This document shows, one piece after another, positions 43,729 to 53,349 of a stretch of 64,000 bases of DNA; within the stretch, counting starts at the first letter, position 1; every line of letters starts with the position of its first letter. The stretch is from assembly GCA_964570935.1 (NCBI GenBank), contig CAZMZP010000003.1, positions 4,824-68,823 of the forward strand, in the 5' to 3' direction. The position numbers and the translations under genes are program-made. Source of the stretch: JAFGJU01 sp964570935 (lineage in GTDB: Bacteria; Eisenbacteria; RBG-16-71-46; JAFGJU01). The notes beneath the pieces were generated by a model. The model was not told the origin of the DNA, made no database searches, and worked only from the letters and a program-made list of their open reading frames with translations.

Positions 43729-44736
43729 TCAGTGGATGTTGACGAGAGTGCCCGACTGGGACAGGGATTTCTGTGCGGCCTCCAGTACCTTCACCACTGC
43801 CAGGCCGTCCTCCGCGCCGGTCAGCGGCTGCCGGCCGTGCTCGATGCAGTCGACGAAGTGCTCGCACTCTATCCTGAGGGGTTCTCTCATGTCGACGCGT
43901 GGAATCAGTATGTCCCCCACCCTCAGGCTCACCGCCTCCGCGTAGGACTTGTAGTCGGGCGAGTAGTCCACGCCCTTGTCGTACACGCGTATCTTCTCCG
44001 AGGCCTCCATGTCGTCGAACACGGCCATCTTCTTCTTACCCACTATCGTCAGCTTCCTGATCTTGTGAGGGTCCAGCCAGCTCACGTGGACGTGGGCCAT
44101 TCGGTTTCCTTCGAACAGGATCGTGAGAAAGACGACGTCCTCGACCCCGGGCTTCAGATAGCACTGCCCCACGGCGGACACCGAGACCGGCCTCGCGCCG
44201 ATGAGGTGGAGTATCACGGCGATGTCGTGGGGCGCGAAATTCCACAGCGCGTTCTCGTCCTGCCTGACCTTTCCCAGGTTCACCCGGGTGGAGTAGGCGT
44301 ACAGCACGTCCCCCAGGTCGCCGGCGTCTATGTACTGTTTGAGGAGCTTCACCGCGGGGTGGTAGCGCAGCAGATGCCCGACCATCAGCACCTTCTTCGT
44401 CCTGGCGCTCGTTTCCACCAGCACCTCGGCGTCCTTCGTGGACAGTGTGAGCGGCTTCTCCACGAAGACGTGCTTCCCTCTTTCCATGGCCTGTTTGGCC
44501 AGCGCGAGGTGTGAGGAGGGCTGCGTCGCCACCACGACGGCGTCCACCTCAGAGGAGCTCAGGACCGTCTCGAAATCGGTGACGAACTCAGTCTCGGGAA
44601 ACGACGCCTTGAGTTTGTCCAGCGCGGCCCTGTCCTGGTCGCACACGAACTTGAGAGAGCTGGACTTCATACTGCGGAAGTTCCTTATCAGATTGGGCCC
44701 CCAGTAACCCGCGCCCACTACCGCGATCCTGACCAT
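43729..44736 (-). CDS. Gfo/Idh/MocA family oxidoreductase (UDP-sugar 3-dehydrogenase-like)
   Basis: A 335-residue NAD(P)-dependent sugar dehydrogenase. The Rossmann motif is AVVGAGYWGPNLIRNF; EKPLTLS is the conserved Lys-Pro motif, and NFAPHDIAVILHLIGA carries the catalytic HD. The pattern is close to WbpB/WlbA-like enzymes that oxidise UDP-GlcNAc(A) at C3 before amino transfer. ATG at 44736. Situated between wecB and asnB. Confidence 0.87.
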   Translation of the reverse strand: MVRIAVVGAGYWGPNLIRNFRSMKSSSLKFVCDQDRAALDKLKASFPETEFVTDFETVLSSSEVDAVVVATQPSSHLALAKQAMERGKHVFVEKPLTLSTKDAEVLVETSARTKKVLMVGHLLRYHPAVKLLKQYIDAGDLGDVLYAYSTRVNLGKVRQDENALWNFAPHDIAVILHLIGARPVSVSAVGQCYLKPGVEDVVFLTILFEGNRMAHVHVSWLDPHKIRKLTIVGKKKMAVFDDMEASEKIRVYDKGVDYSPDYKSYAEAVSLRVGDILIPRVDMREPLRIECEHFVDCIEHGRQPLTGAEDGLAVVKVLEAAQKSLSQSGTLVNIH

Positions 44737-44826
44737 CCTTACCTCCGTGCAAAGTTTGAGAGCGGAACTCGAGTGTCCAGCATCCGTCCGCCGGCATACC
44801 GGCTTCCGACGCTCGACCCGCGGCCC

Positions 44827-46683
44827 TCAACCCGCGATACGAGGGATTTCCGCCGGCGCCCTGCCCTCGACGAAGATCGAGGACCAGAGCTCGACGTTGA
44901 GCATTCTCCAGATGAGGGCGCTGTTGTCCCTGGCGCCCCTCGCGTGTTCGGTTACGATTCTAACAGCGGCCTCGCTGCTGAGAAAACCTCTGCGTTTCAC
45001 CTCGGCCGACTCGAAATACTTGACGATGGCCGGACCCCTGGCCCTGAACCAGACGTCGACGGGCGTGGGAAAGCCCATCTTGTCCGTGCGGGCCAGGATT
45101 TCGGCAGGTATCCGGTCCTTCGCCGCCTGCCTGAGCAGGTACTTCGTGAGCCCTCTGCGCATCATGTACTTGTAAGGCACGGACGACGCCAGCTCGACTA
45201 TCCGGTAGTCGAGAAGCGGCACCCTGGACTCCAGCGACGCGGCCATGCTGGCCCTGTCCTCGACGTGAAGGAGGCCTTGTAAGTATTCCTTGAGGTCCGT
45301 GTACAGCAGTCTTTCGAACCCGTTAAGGCGCGCCGGCGCCGCGCGCCGGGGAAGCTGCCGGGCCAGCCGGCCAAGCTCCGGGGAGAGCACGTCCGCCGGC
45401 TCCGGAGCGGACAGCCGTTTCAGGAACAGCGGCACGTCAGTACGGCCGCGGTTGACCACAAACGCAAGGAAGTCGGCCGCCAGAGTCGCGGGCGCCCCCC
45501 TGTCGAACCTGAGCCTGGCGCAGTCCCGGAGTCGAGCCAGGAAGTACGGCCTGTAGTACCTGGGATAGCCGGCGAACAGCTCGTCCCCGCCCTGCCCGCC
45601 CAGCACAACTTTGACGTGCTTCTTGGCCATGAGGGACACGGTGTACTGCGGGAAGACTCCCGGGCCCACCACCGGCTCGTCCAGGTACCACACGAGGAGC
45701 GGGAGCTTGTCGAAGAACTCCTCCCCGGTGGGCACGACTTCGTGGTGCTCAGTGCGGCACGCCTGGGTCACAAGCTTGACGTATCGTCTCTCGTCGTACT
45801 GCGCCCCCTCGTCGAATGCCCCGGAGAAGGTCTTGAGCCCGTGGCCCAGCGTCCGGCAGGCGGTCGACACGATGGCGCTCGAGTCTATTCCTCCGCTCAG
45901 GTACGCGCCCACCGGCACGTCGCTCCTCAGGCGCAGCCTGACCGAGTCGGACACCAGCGACGCCAGTTCTTCCACGTAGTGTTTCTCGCCCGCGTCGCCG
46001 CCCCGCCCCGGCTCGACGTCCCACCACGTCCGCGTGGTGACACGCCCGTCGCGGAGGGTGAGAAAGTGACCGGGCATCAGCTTCTTCACGCCGGAGAGAA
46101 AGGTGCCTTCCCCGGTGACGTAGGACCTGACCATGTACTCCGCGACGGACGCGGCCTCGGGAACGGGCGTCAGGAGCGAGGTTGTGAGCAGGGCCTTCGT
46201 CTCGGACGCGAACACGAGACCGCCGTCCTTCTCGAAGTAGTAGAACGGCTTCACGCCCAGCCGGTCCCTGGCCGCGAAGAGCTTCTTCCGCTGCCTGTCC
46301 CAAATCACGAAGGCGAACATGCCGTTGAAGCTGTTGAGGCACTGCTCGCCGTATTCCTGGTAGCTGTGGAGGACGACCTCGGTGTCGGACCTGGTCCGGA
46401 ACCTGTGCCCTTTGTCTTCCAGCGCCCGCCTGAGCTCGACGTAGTTGTACACCTCGCCGTTCAGGACGATGGTCAGATTCCCGTCGTCCGTCGACATGGG
46501 TTGGCCGCCGCACTCGACGTCTATGATGCTGAGACGCGCGTGCCCCAGCGCGACCGACTCGTCAAAATGGAAGCCCTCGCCGTCCGGCCCGCGGTGTCTC
46601 AGGGCATCCACCATGCCGCGCAGCATGTTCCCGGCCGCGGGCTGCTGCGCGTGTCTGCCCACTATGCCGCATATTCCGCACAT
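44827..46683 (-). CDS. asnB: Glutamine-hydrolysing asparagine synthase-type amidotransferase
   Basis: 618 residues. The start is set to ATG at 46683 because the class II glutaminase needs Cys directly after Met (MCGICGIVG); the in-frame ATG at 46725 would add 14 residues and block it. The glutaminase half carries RHRGPDGEG and NGEVYNY; the synthetase half has the PP-loop AYLSGGIDSSAIVS and the GQGGDELFAGYPRY block. In polysaccharide clusters such proteins probably amidate uronic acids or related groups rather than make free asparagine; that is inference. Confidence 0.9.
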   Translation of the reverse strand: MCGICGIVGRHAQQPAAGNMLRGMVDALRHRGPDGEGFHFDESVALGHARLSIIDVECGGQPMSTDDGNLTIVLNGEVYNYVELRRALEDKGHRFRTRSDTEVVLHSYQEYGEQCLNSFNGMFAFVIWDRQRKKLFAARDRLGVKPFYYFEKDGGLVFASETKALLTTSLLTPVPEAASVAEYMVRSYVTGEGTFLSGVKKLMPGHFLTLRDGRVTTRTWWDVEPGRGGDAGEKHYVEELASLVSDSVRLRLRSDVPVGAYLSGGIDSSAIVSTACRTLGHGLKTFSGAFDEGAQYDERRYVKLVTQACRTEHHEVVPTGEEFFDKLPLLVWYLDEPVVGPGVFPQYTVSLMAKKHVKVVLGGQGGDELFAGYPRYYRPYFLARLRDCARLRFDRGAPATLAADFLAFVVNRGRTDVPLFLKRLSAPEPADVLSPELGRLARQLPRRAAPARLNGFERLLYTDLKEYLQGLLHVEDRASMAASLESRVPLLDYRIVELASSVPYKYMMRRGLTKYLLRQAAKDRIPAEILARTDKMGFPTPVDVWFRARGPAIVKYFESAEVKRRGFLSSEAAVRIVTEHARGARDNSALIWRMLNVELWSSIFVEGRAPAEIPRIAG

Positions 46684-46744
46684 ACGTTCTTCCCGGGCCT
46701 GAATCTGGATCGCGGTCTGACTCATCGGGTCGCGGCTCAGCCGG

Positions 46745-47932
46745 TCAACCGGGGAGCTTACGTTCCCTCGCGATCTCGGCGATTCTGTTAGTCGCGAGCC
46801 GCCACGTGAAGTTTCTCTCGACGAACTTTCTGCCGTTAGCCGAGATGTAGCGCTGGAGGGGAATGTCTTCCATCAGCGTGACTACGCGAGCCGCGAATTC
46901 CCAGGGCTCCGCCGCCAGGGCGATTTCCTCTTCGTCCTTGGCGCCCAGTCCCTCGTTCACGCACGGAGTAGCCACGACGGGGACGCCGGCCGCCATGGCC
47001 TCGAGGACCTTGTTCTGCAGCCCCGCGCAGTACCTGAGAGGAGCCACGAACACCGCGGAGCGGTTCAGGGTGGCGTTCAGGTCCTCCACGAAACCCATCA
47101 CCATGACCTGCTTGTCTTTCTTCAGCCGCTTCAGCGACGGATGAAGGCCCGGGCCTATGACGCAGAATCTGCAGTCAGGCCGCTCCTTCCGAATGACCCG
47201 GAAGATCTCGTTGTAGAAGTGGAGGACGGCGTCCACGTTGTGAGGCACCCCCAGGTGCCCCACGAATGTCACGATGTTCGAGGGGCGGGCCTGCGACGGC
47301 GTGAACCGTTCCAGGTCCACACCGTTGGGGATCACCCGAACGTTCGCGGACCCGGACATCTCCCTGAGCGCGCCGGCCTCCGCCTCCGACACCACCCAGC
47401 ATTCGTCGAACGAGCGGGCGAGCGAGGCCTCGTACGCGCGGATTCGCGGAAGCTCCGTAGAGTAGATTCGCCGGTTGATGCCGCGCCTGTAAGGCAGCGA
47501 GCGTTCGATTTCGCGGGAGATGACGTCGGTGAAGTCTACGAGCTTGTAGCACGGCGCCCTGTCGGGCACGAACTGGGCCATCCTGAACAGATGGACGTAC
47601 ACGAGGTCGAAGTCCTCTCTGGCCAGCCTCTCGCGGACCGCGTGTGCCATCTCGGGGCTCTCGTAGTAGGCCACCTGGAGCGGAGTGGCGCCCGGCAGAC
47701 GCCTCGCGCAGGACAGCCACGACGACAGCGGCGACTGGTTGACCAGCGTCATGGACTTGCAGTAAGCCCGCAGGGACCCGGAAACCTCTCTTTCGCGCCT
47801 GCTGCAGACGAACGAGGCAAGGTGAATCTCGTGCCCGCTCGCTGACAGGTGTTTGATGACGTTGAATGCCCGCAGCCTGTCGCCCCTGTCGGGTGGGAAC
47901 GGCAGGCGGGAGGTCAGAAACAGAATCTTCAT
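46745..47932 (-). CDS. Glycosyltransferase (GT-B, PEP-CTERM/Stp1-like subgroup)
   Basis: A 395-residue GT4-like transferase. ATG at 47932 begins MKILFLTSRLPFPPDRGD, the canonical opening of this subgroup, and overlaps the preceding stop as ATGA; the longer open frame upstream is not homologous. Donor-side motifs: RVIPNGVD, FVGHLGVPHN, APLRYCAGLQNKVLEAMAAGVPVVATP with the E-x7-E. It probably adds one sugar to the lipid-linked repeat on the cytosolic face. Confidence 0.88.
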   Translation of the reverse strand: MKILFLTSRLPFPPDRGDRLRAFNVIKHLSASGHEIHLASFVCSRREREVSGSLRAYCKSMTLVNQSPLSSWLSCARRLPGATPLQVAYYESPEMAHAVRERLAREDFDLVYVHLFRMAQFVPDRAPCYKLVDFTDVISREIERSLPYRRGINRRIYSTELPRIRAYEASLARSFDECWVVSEAEAGALREMSGSANVRVIPNGVDLERFTPSQARPSNIVTFVGHLGVPHNVDAVLHFYNEIFRVIRKERPDCRFCVIGPGLHPSLKRLKKDKQVMVMGFVEDLNATLNRSAVFVAPLRYCAGLQNKVLEAMAAGVPVVATPCVNEGLGAKDEEEIALAAEPWEFAARVVTLMEDIPLQRYISANGRKFVERNFTWRLATNRIAEIARERKLPG

Positions 47933-48888
47933 GCGGCTCCGAATCTTCTCAGCACAGAAACGGCCTTCTTCCCGAGAGCGAACAGCCTGTTGTTGAGGAG
48001 GATGCGATTGGTGAAGAAACTGTATCTTGTTAGGTGGTTCATGAGCCTCACTGTCCACTCGGACCTGGCGGGCTCCACCCGGACTGACTGGACCGCCTCC
48101 CCCGCGAGTTCAATGTCCTTCTCGTGGAAGTTCCCGAGTCCCCTCCCGGCCGCCAGCGCGACGTGTCTGCATTTTCCGGGGTCCAGCCCCGCGGTCCGCA
48201 TGGCCGTGGCGTCGAGCGCCACCGGGTCTGAGCTCCCGAGCAGCAGGTCGAGCCTCACTCCTCGTCCGTTGACCGGGCCCCGCCCCTCCATGCACAGCAC
48301 GCCGTCCATGAGGCAGACGGAGGGCTTCAAGAGCGCGTTCAAGTCCACTATGAGCTCGTCCAGCCGCTTGTGGAGCAGGATCCTGTCGTGCCTCGGAATG
48401 CAGCCCCACTGATTCTTGAGGGCGCCGGTGAAATAGGTCAGTCCGTGAGTCTTCAGCTTGGGCAGCGTCACGAAGACGTCGCAGTGCAGGAGCTCCGACG
48501 GGAGCTCGAACCCCCGCAGAGCGGCCACGTCGACCGGTTCGGTCCGCGCCCTGGAGAAGTTCACCCAGCGCGCGCCGTGCCTCTTCACGACCTCCGCGTA
48601 ACCCGAGGCCTCGAAGCACTCGTCAACCGAGAAACGCGTGCCGTCCGACTCTCCGACGATTATCCGGTCGGTTCGTTCCCCGAGCACCTTGAGGACGGCG
48701 TCCAGGACCTCCGCGGACGTGTTGGAGAACGGAGCCTTGTCCTTCCCGGGCCAGGACAGGTTCGGCTTGACGACTACCGACGCGCCTCGCGGCACCCGCG
48801 TCTCCCAGTCCAGCTCGCGAAAGAGGCCCCTCACGCAATGCTCGACAGAATTCGAACGTGTCGAGAAGATTGCGACCTTACTCTTCAA
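47929..48888 (-). CDS. DUF362 domain-containing protein
   Basis: A 319-residue protein of the DUF362 family, with the characteristic VVVKPNLSWPG, GESDG, VTLPKLKTHGLTYFTGALKNQWG and SSDPVALDATAM segments. It has no ferredoxin-type Cys cluster. The function of the family is not established. It is translationally coupled on both sides by ATGA overlaps (47929-47932 and 48885-48888) to glycosyltransferases, so it is an integral member of the polysaccharide operon. Confidence 0.88.
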   Translation of the reverse strand: MKSKVAIFSTRSNSVEHCVRGLFRELDWETRVPRGASVVVKPNLSWPGKDKAPFSNTSAEVLDAVLKVLGERTDRIIVGESDGTRFSVDECFEASGYAEVVKRHGARWVNFSRARTEPVDVAALRGFELPSELLHCDVFVTLPKLKTHGLTYFTGALKNQWGCIPRHDRILLHKRLDELIVDLNALLKPSVCLMDGVLCMEGRGPVNGRGVRLDLLLGSSDPVALDATAMRTAGLDPGKCRHVALAAGRGLGNFHEKDIELAGEAVQSVRVEPARSEWTVRLMNHLTRYSFFTNRILLNNRLFALGKKAVSVLRRFGAA

Positions 48889-50117
48889 ACTCTTCCCCCC
48901 AAGACCGAAGCATACAGAGAAACAACTTCTTCAACAAGCTGATTCCAGTCGTACCGCCTCACTCGCGCGAGGCCCTCCGAGGCCAGGCGAGACCGCAGAT
49001 CCTCACTGCCTGCCAGTTCGAGCATTGCCCCGGACAGCGCCGCGGCGTCCCTCGGGGGCACCAGCAGGGCGTTCGCCCCGTGCTCCAGCGTCCCCTCCAC
49101 GCCCGGAATCCGCGTGGCCACGATCGGCAGGCCGGATGCCATGGCCTCGAGGAACACTATCCCCTGCCCCTCCCACAACGACGGAAGGACGAAGGCGTCC
49201 GCGGCGGCGAACTCCTTCTTCAGGCTCGTCCTGTCGAGTCTGCCGGGGAACCTCACAGAATCGGAGACACCGAGTTCGCGCGCCTTCGCCTTCAGCCGGA
49301 CGAAGTGCGGGCCGTCCCCGACGATGGTGAGACTGACCCTGGCTCGACCGGGCGAGTGTGCGGCGCCCGGTGTTCCCAGCCCGGCGACTTCGTCCCGTGC
49401 GAGCGCTCCCCCCACATCCAGCTGCGCGCAAGCCTCCAGCAGGTACTCCAGACCCTTCCGCGCCTGCATGAACGCGACGCAGAGACACCGGAGTTCGCCG
49501 TCTCCGCGGAGCGGCCGCGGAGCGGCCGGCGCAAATTCCGAAAGCCGGATTCCGTTCGGGATGACTACTGTCTTGTCCAGCAGGCCGCGGCCGTAGCGGG
49601 ACACCTCGCTGCGCGCCAGCCGGCTCACGGCGATGATGGCGGACGCCTTTCTGTAGCAAAGAAGGTCCAAAAGGGACAGCGCCGGATACACCGTGTACTT
49701 GCCGACCGCTTCCCTGGGAGTGAGCCTGTTCAGGGGACTCAGCGCCAGCAGCTCACCGTAGTGCGTGCCGTGAGCCGTCTCGACCATCGGAGCGCCGCCC
49801 AGAGAACGCCGCCCCGCGAACGCGCACGGCCCGAAGTGCGAATGGACGATGTCGAAGTCAAACGTGCGCCGGATGCTCCGGAGGCAGCGCGGGACTTTGG
49901 CGGCGAACGACAGGAGTTTGAGCCCGGCGGCGTCCGAGATCGTCGTCGTGAAATGGGTGACGCCGTCCGACCTGCTCTCACTCTCGCTCGGCCCGGGTGA
50001 AAGCACGGCGCACTGGACGCCGCGGTCCACCAGGCACCTGGCGAGGTTGAAGACGTGGGAGCCCACACCTCCGAAACTGTGAGGTGGGTACTCCAGCGAG
50101 ACCAGCAGCGGTTTCAT
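48885..50117 (-). CDS. Glycosyltransferase family 4 protein
   Basis: A 410-residue GT-B transferase. Acceptor-side SLEYPPHSFGGVGSHVFNLA, then VIPNGIRLSEFAP and the donor motif PSLWEGQGIVFLEAMASGLPIVAT (E-x7-E). The ATG at 50117 overlaps the stop of the next upstream transferase (ATGA), and its stop overlaps the DUF362 start likewise. Linkage and sugar unknown. Confidence 0.9.
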   Translation of the reverse strand: MKPLLVSLEYPPHSFGGVGSHVFNLARCLVDRGVQCAVLSPGPSESESRSDGVTHFTTTISDAAGLKLLSFAAKVPRCLRSIRRTFDFDIVHSHFGPCAFAGRRSLGGAPMVETAHGTHYGELLALSPLNRLTPREAVGKYTVYPALSLLDLLCYRKASAIIAVSRLARSEVSRYGRGLLDKTVVIPNGIRLSEFAPAAPRPLRGDGELRCLCVAFMQARKGLEYLLEACAQLDVGGALARDEVAGLGTPGAAHSPGRARVSLTIVGDGPHFVRLKAKARELGVSDSVRFPGRLDRTSLKKEFAAADAFVLPSLWEGQGIVFLEAMASGLPIVATRIPGVEGTLEHGANALLVPPRDAAALSGAMLELAGSEDLRSRLASEGLARVRRYDWNQLVEEVVSLYASVLGGRV

Positions 50118-51283
50118 CGCGGTCCACCTCGTCGTGAGAGGACGCGCTCGTAGACTTCCAGGGTCTCGGCCGCCATTCTGTCCGCGGAGAAGCAGACCCG
50201 CAGTCTTTCGCGGCCGGCCAGGCCCATGCGGGCCGCGGCCTCGGGGTTGGCCAGCAGCCTCGCGACGGCGCTGGCCAGAGCCGCGTCATCCTCCGGCGGC
50301 ACCACCAGGCCCGTTTCGCCGTCAATCACCACTTCGCACGAGACCGTCGTCGTCACGACCGGCCTGGCCAGCAGCATCGCTTCCAGGAGGGCGTACGGCA
50401 TGCCCTCCCACAGGCTCGGGAGCACGAACACGTCAGAGACTGAAACGAGCTCCAGGACGTCCTCCCTGTAGCCGGCGAACACCACGCTCGCGGCCACACC
50501 CGATCGCGCCGCCAGGTCCTTGAGCTCCACCTCCAGCTCCCCCTCTCCGGCCACGAGCAACACGGCGCCGGGGATCTCCTCCAGCACCCTCTTCATGGCG
50601 ATCACAAGATACCGGATGCCCTTCTGGGGGCTGAGCCGCGCCGCCGTCACGACGAGCCCGGCCGAGGGGTCTATGCCGAGCCCGCGCGTCAAGCTCTCCC
50701 TGTCGCCGCGCGGCGTGGACGCGGTTCCGATCCCGTTGGCAATGAATTTCACTCTGTCGGGGTGCTTGCCGAAGCCTTCCACCAGGAATCTCGCGTCGGA
50801 CTTCGAGACGGCGATGGTGAAGTCCACGACCGTCGCCCGCGCTTTCTCGGCCAGGAGCAGAAACAAGCCCGGCTTCTGGATTCCGGCGGACTGCGGGCCG
50901 ATGAGATGGTAAGTCATCAGGACCGCGGGCACGGCCGCGAGCTTTGCGGCCAGGCACGCTATGCGCTCGGGATGCGCGTGGACCACGTCGAAGGAGCCCT
51001 TCCTGAAGAATCGGACCAGGCGGAGGAGCAGCAGAGGGTCGAACCGCGCCCTGCGCCCGAACACGTGCACGCTTATCCCCACCTCCCTGAGTCTGTCCAC
51101 GAGCGCTCCCTCCGAGAACACCACGACCGTGACGTCGGCCTTCCCGGGAGACAGCGCCCTGGCCATCTCCAGCACGTGGCGCTCGGTGCCGGCCAGCCTG
51201 GACCTGCCCACGACGAGCGCCACCCTGAGCGGCCGGACACTAGGTTCGGAGCGTTTCATCTGCGCACGTTTCTCCTGCACCAT
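50114..51283 (-). CDS. Glycosyltransferase family 4 protein
   Basis: A 389-residue GT-B transferase. The ATG at 51283 comes two bases after the FkbM stop with GAGG seven bases upstream; the longer frame beyond it is just the GC-rich shadow of the FkbM gene. VVGRSRLAGTERHVLEMARAL, FIANGIGT, AARLSPQKGIRYLV and SLWEGMPYALLEAMLLARPVV are the domain signatures. Coupled to the following transferase by ATGA. It belongs to the repeat-unit assembly set. Confidence 0.9.
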   Translation of the reverse strand: MVQEKRAQMKRSEPSVRPLRVALVVGRSRLAGTERHVLEMARALSPGKADVTVVVFSEGALVDRLREVGISVHVFGRRARFDPLLLLRLVRFFRKGSFDVVHAHPERIACLAAKLAAVPAVLMTYHLIGPQSAGIQKPGLFLLLAEKARATVVDFTIAVSKSDARFLVEGFGKHPDRVKFIANGIGTASTPRGDRESLTRGLGIDPSAGLVVTAARLSPQKGIRYLVIAMKRVLEEIPGAVLLVAGEGELEVELKDLAARSGVAASVVFAGYREDVLELVSVSDVFVLPSLWEGMPYALLEAMLLARPVVTTTVSCEVVIDGETGLVVPPEDDAALASAVARLLANPEAAARMGLAGRERLRVCFSADRMAAETLEVYERVLSRRGGPR

Positions 51284-51285
51284 TG

Positions 51286-52185
51286 TCAGACCTCGCGCCC
51301 CAGAACGGAGAACGCGCGGGCGGTCCGCACCCGTTCGGTGACAAGCTCGAGGTTTCTCACGTATATGGCGTTGACCGCGGAGGAACCCTCGCGCGAGACC
51401 TCCACGAGCCGCCTGTCGAACGGAAGATACGAAAACGTCCTGAACCCGTGGTCCAGCATGCGGCGGTGCAGCGCGGCTTCGTCGAAGCCGTACGCGGCGC
51501 CGGCGCCGTTCAGCTCCATTATGACCGCGAACAGTTCGTCCCGGCCCAGCACCCTGTCCGCCCCGGACACCACTTCGGTCTCGTATCCCTCCACGTCTAT
51601 CTTCACGACGGCGGGCCGGCATTCTCCCGCGATCTCGTCCAAAGTCTTCACCGGCACCCGGATGAGCCCGGCGTCGGAGTCGCCCGCGAGCGCCACGCGG
51701 TTCACCGTGTCGAGCGTCGACGTGAACGACGCCGTCCCCGGCCTCGCTCCAACAGCCAGATTGAAACACCGCACCTTCGGCCGCACGCGGTTCAGGGCCA
51801 CGTTGTCGCACAGGCTCTCGAACGCCGACGGCACGGGCTCGATTGCCAGGCAGTCGGCGCCCGCTACCGCCGAGGCCAGGACGGTGTACGAACCCACGTT
51901 CGCGCCGGCGTCGATGAACGTGTCACCGGGTCTCAATGCATGGAGCACGAATGACATCTCCTCGAAATCGTGCAGGCCGGCGTACACGTTGCCGGTGGCG
52001 CCCGCCATGCCGGGCCGCACGAGCAGCCTGGAGCCGCCCACGAAGTCCACGACCACGGGGCCCGGAGCCAGCCTGCTTCCGAGCTGCCAGCGCGCGAGAC
52101 GAACGAGCGCCCGCGCCCGTTGTTCTCTGTTGAGGGGGTGGTTCCAGACGAAACGAAGCACGCCCGGCAGGTCACGCAGCTTCAT
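51286..52185 (-). CDS. FkbM-family methyltransferase
   Basis: A 299-residue SAM-dependent methyltransferase, probably O-methylating a sugar of the polymer. The SAM site is FIDAGANVGSYTVLAS, with IEPVPSAFESL and the Lys-Ile-Asp of VVKIDVEGYE typical of FkbM. Its start lies 14 bases inside the upstream glycosyltransferase and its stop is two bases before the next start. Confidence 0.9.
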   Translation of the reverse strand: MKLRDLPGVLRFVWNHPLNREQRARALVRLARWQLGSRLAPGPVVVDFVGGSRLLVRPGMAGATGNVYAGLHDFEEMSFVLHALRPGDTFIDAGANVGSYTVLASAVAGADCLAIEPVPSAFESLCDNVALNRVRPKVRCFNLAVGARPGTASFTSTLDTVNRVALAGDSDAGLIRVPVKTLDEIAGECRPAVVKIDVEGYETEVVSGADRVLGRDELFAVIMELNGAGAAYGFDEAALHRRMLDHGFRTFSYLPFDRRLVEVSREGSSAVNAIYVRNLELVTERVRTARAFSVLGREV

Positions 52186-53314
52186 GACGCTCCTTTTCCA
52201 GCAGCCGCAGGTAAAGCCGCTCTGTTTGCCGCACGGTGTCCTCGAACCTGAATTCTCTCAGCACTTTCTCGCGAGCTCTGGCGGCAAACGTCCTGGCGGC
52301 GCCCTCGTCCATGAGCAAACCTTCTATCAGCGTCGCGAGCTGCTCGTGGTTTTCGCTCTCGAACAGAAGTCCGTTCACTCCGTCGGTGACCAGCTCCGGC
52401 ACACCGCCCACGTTGGACGCCACGACGGGCGCGCCGGCCGCCATAGCCTCCAGGAGCACCGTGGGGAACCCCTCGGACCGGGAGGAGCAGACGAACACCG
52501 CGGACCGCAGCAGCGCGTCCGACATGGACGGGACGTGCCCCGGGAACTTGATGCGTTCGGCGAGACCCATCCTCACGGCCCGCTCCGCCAGCTCCGCGCG
52601 CATCGGGCCCTCACCTATCAACACAAAGCTCACTGACGGACGCCGCTTCGCCAGGCTCGCCGCGGCTTCGAAGAAGACGTCCGGTCCCTTGATGGGATGG
52701 AGCCTCCCGGCGTAGGCCACGACGGGCCCGGAGCCGAAAAGTCCGTCCATCGCGGCCGACCCCGTCCCCGCTCGAGCAGCCGTCGCGCCCTCCGGCCTGA
52801 GCCCTATGTGGATTGCCGAAACCCGGTCCTGGCGATGGGAAGTCAGAGCTCGCCTGTGCCGGCGGCAGGTCTCGCAGTTCGCTATCACGTGTCTGACCCT
52901 CAGCCGGGAGAGTCTGAGAAGCGCGCGCGAGGCGCGGCCCTCGGGCACTATTACGTCGTGCTGGCTCGCCACAAGCACCGGTTTCCAGACGAACATCGAG
53001 GCCAGCGCAGCCAGGATCTCCGGCCTGTAGTAGACGGTCTGCACCAGGTCGGCCTTCTCTCTGGACATGAGTCTGGCCAGTCCGAACACAGTTGACGCCG
53101 TGGAGAAGACCGAGCCCAGCCGCCAGTTCAGAGTCACGACCCGGACGCCGGCGGCCTCGAGCCGTTCGGCCAGCCTGCCCTTCTCGACCAGGCAGCAGAC
53201 GACGGGCCTGAACTTCGTCTTGTCCAGGCCCAGAACCAGGTCCTTGAGGAAGTTCTCGGACCCTCCCACGTTCAGGGACTCGACGACGAACAGAATGTTG
53301 TGAGGTTCAGTCAT
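52172..53314 (-). CDS. Glycosyltransferase family 4 protein
   Basis: A 380-residue GT-B transferase. ATG at 53314 starts NILFVVESLNVGGSENFLKDL, the usual opening with the GGSE loop; the long open frame upstream is antisense-like noise from the polymerase gene. AYAGRLHPIKGPDVFFEA and SEGFPTVLLEAMAAGAPVVAS carry the donor-site residues. The ribosome site is weak. It starts 35 bases past the polymerase stop. Confidence 0.88.
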   Translation of the reverse strand: MTEPHNILFVVESLNVGGSENFLKDLVLGLDKTKFRPVVCCLVEKGRLAERLEAAGVRVVTLNWRLGSVFSTASTVFGLARLMSREKADLVQTVYYRPEILAALASMFVWKPVLVASQHDVIVPEGRASRALLRLSRLRVRHVIANCETCRRHRRALTSHRQDRVSAIHIGLRPEGATAARAGTGSAAMDGLFGSGPVVAYAGRLHPIKGPDVFFEAAASLAKRRPSVSFVLIGEGPMRAELAERAVRMGLAERIKFPGHVPSMSDALLRSAVFVCSSRSEGFPTVLLEAMAAGAPVVASNVGGVPELVTDGVNGLLFESENHEQLATLIEGLLMDEGAARTFAARAREKVLREFRFEDTVRQTERLYLRLLEKERHEAA

Positions 53315-53349
53315 GCCTTGTTCACCAGGGTGCTGCCGGCTCCGCCGGC

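Noticed and set aside
46684..46725. Upstream ATG for the asparagine synthase-type gene
   Set aside because: It would place 14 residues before the Cys that must become the N-terminal nucleophile.
51284..51811. N-terminal extension of the glycosyltransferase starting at 51283
   Set aside because: The upstream part is Arg-rich, lies opposite in frame to the FkbM gene on the same strand, and has no homology; the start at 51283 has a ribosome site directly behind the FkbM stop.
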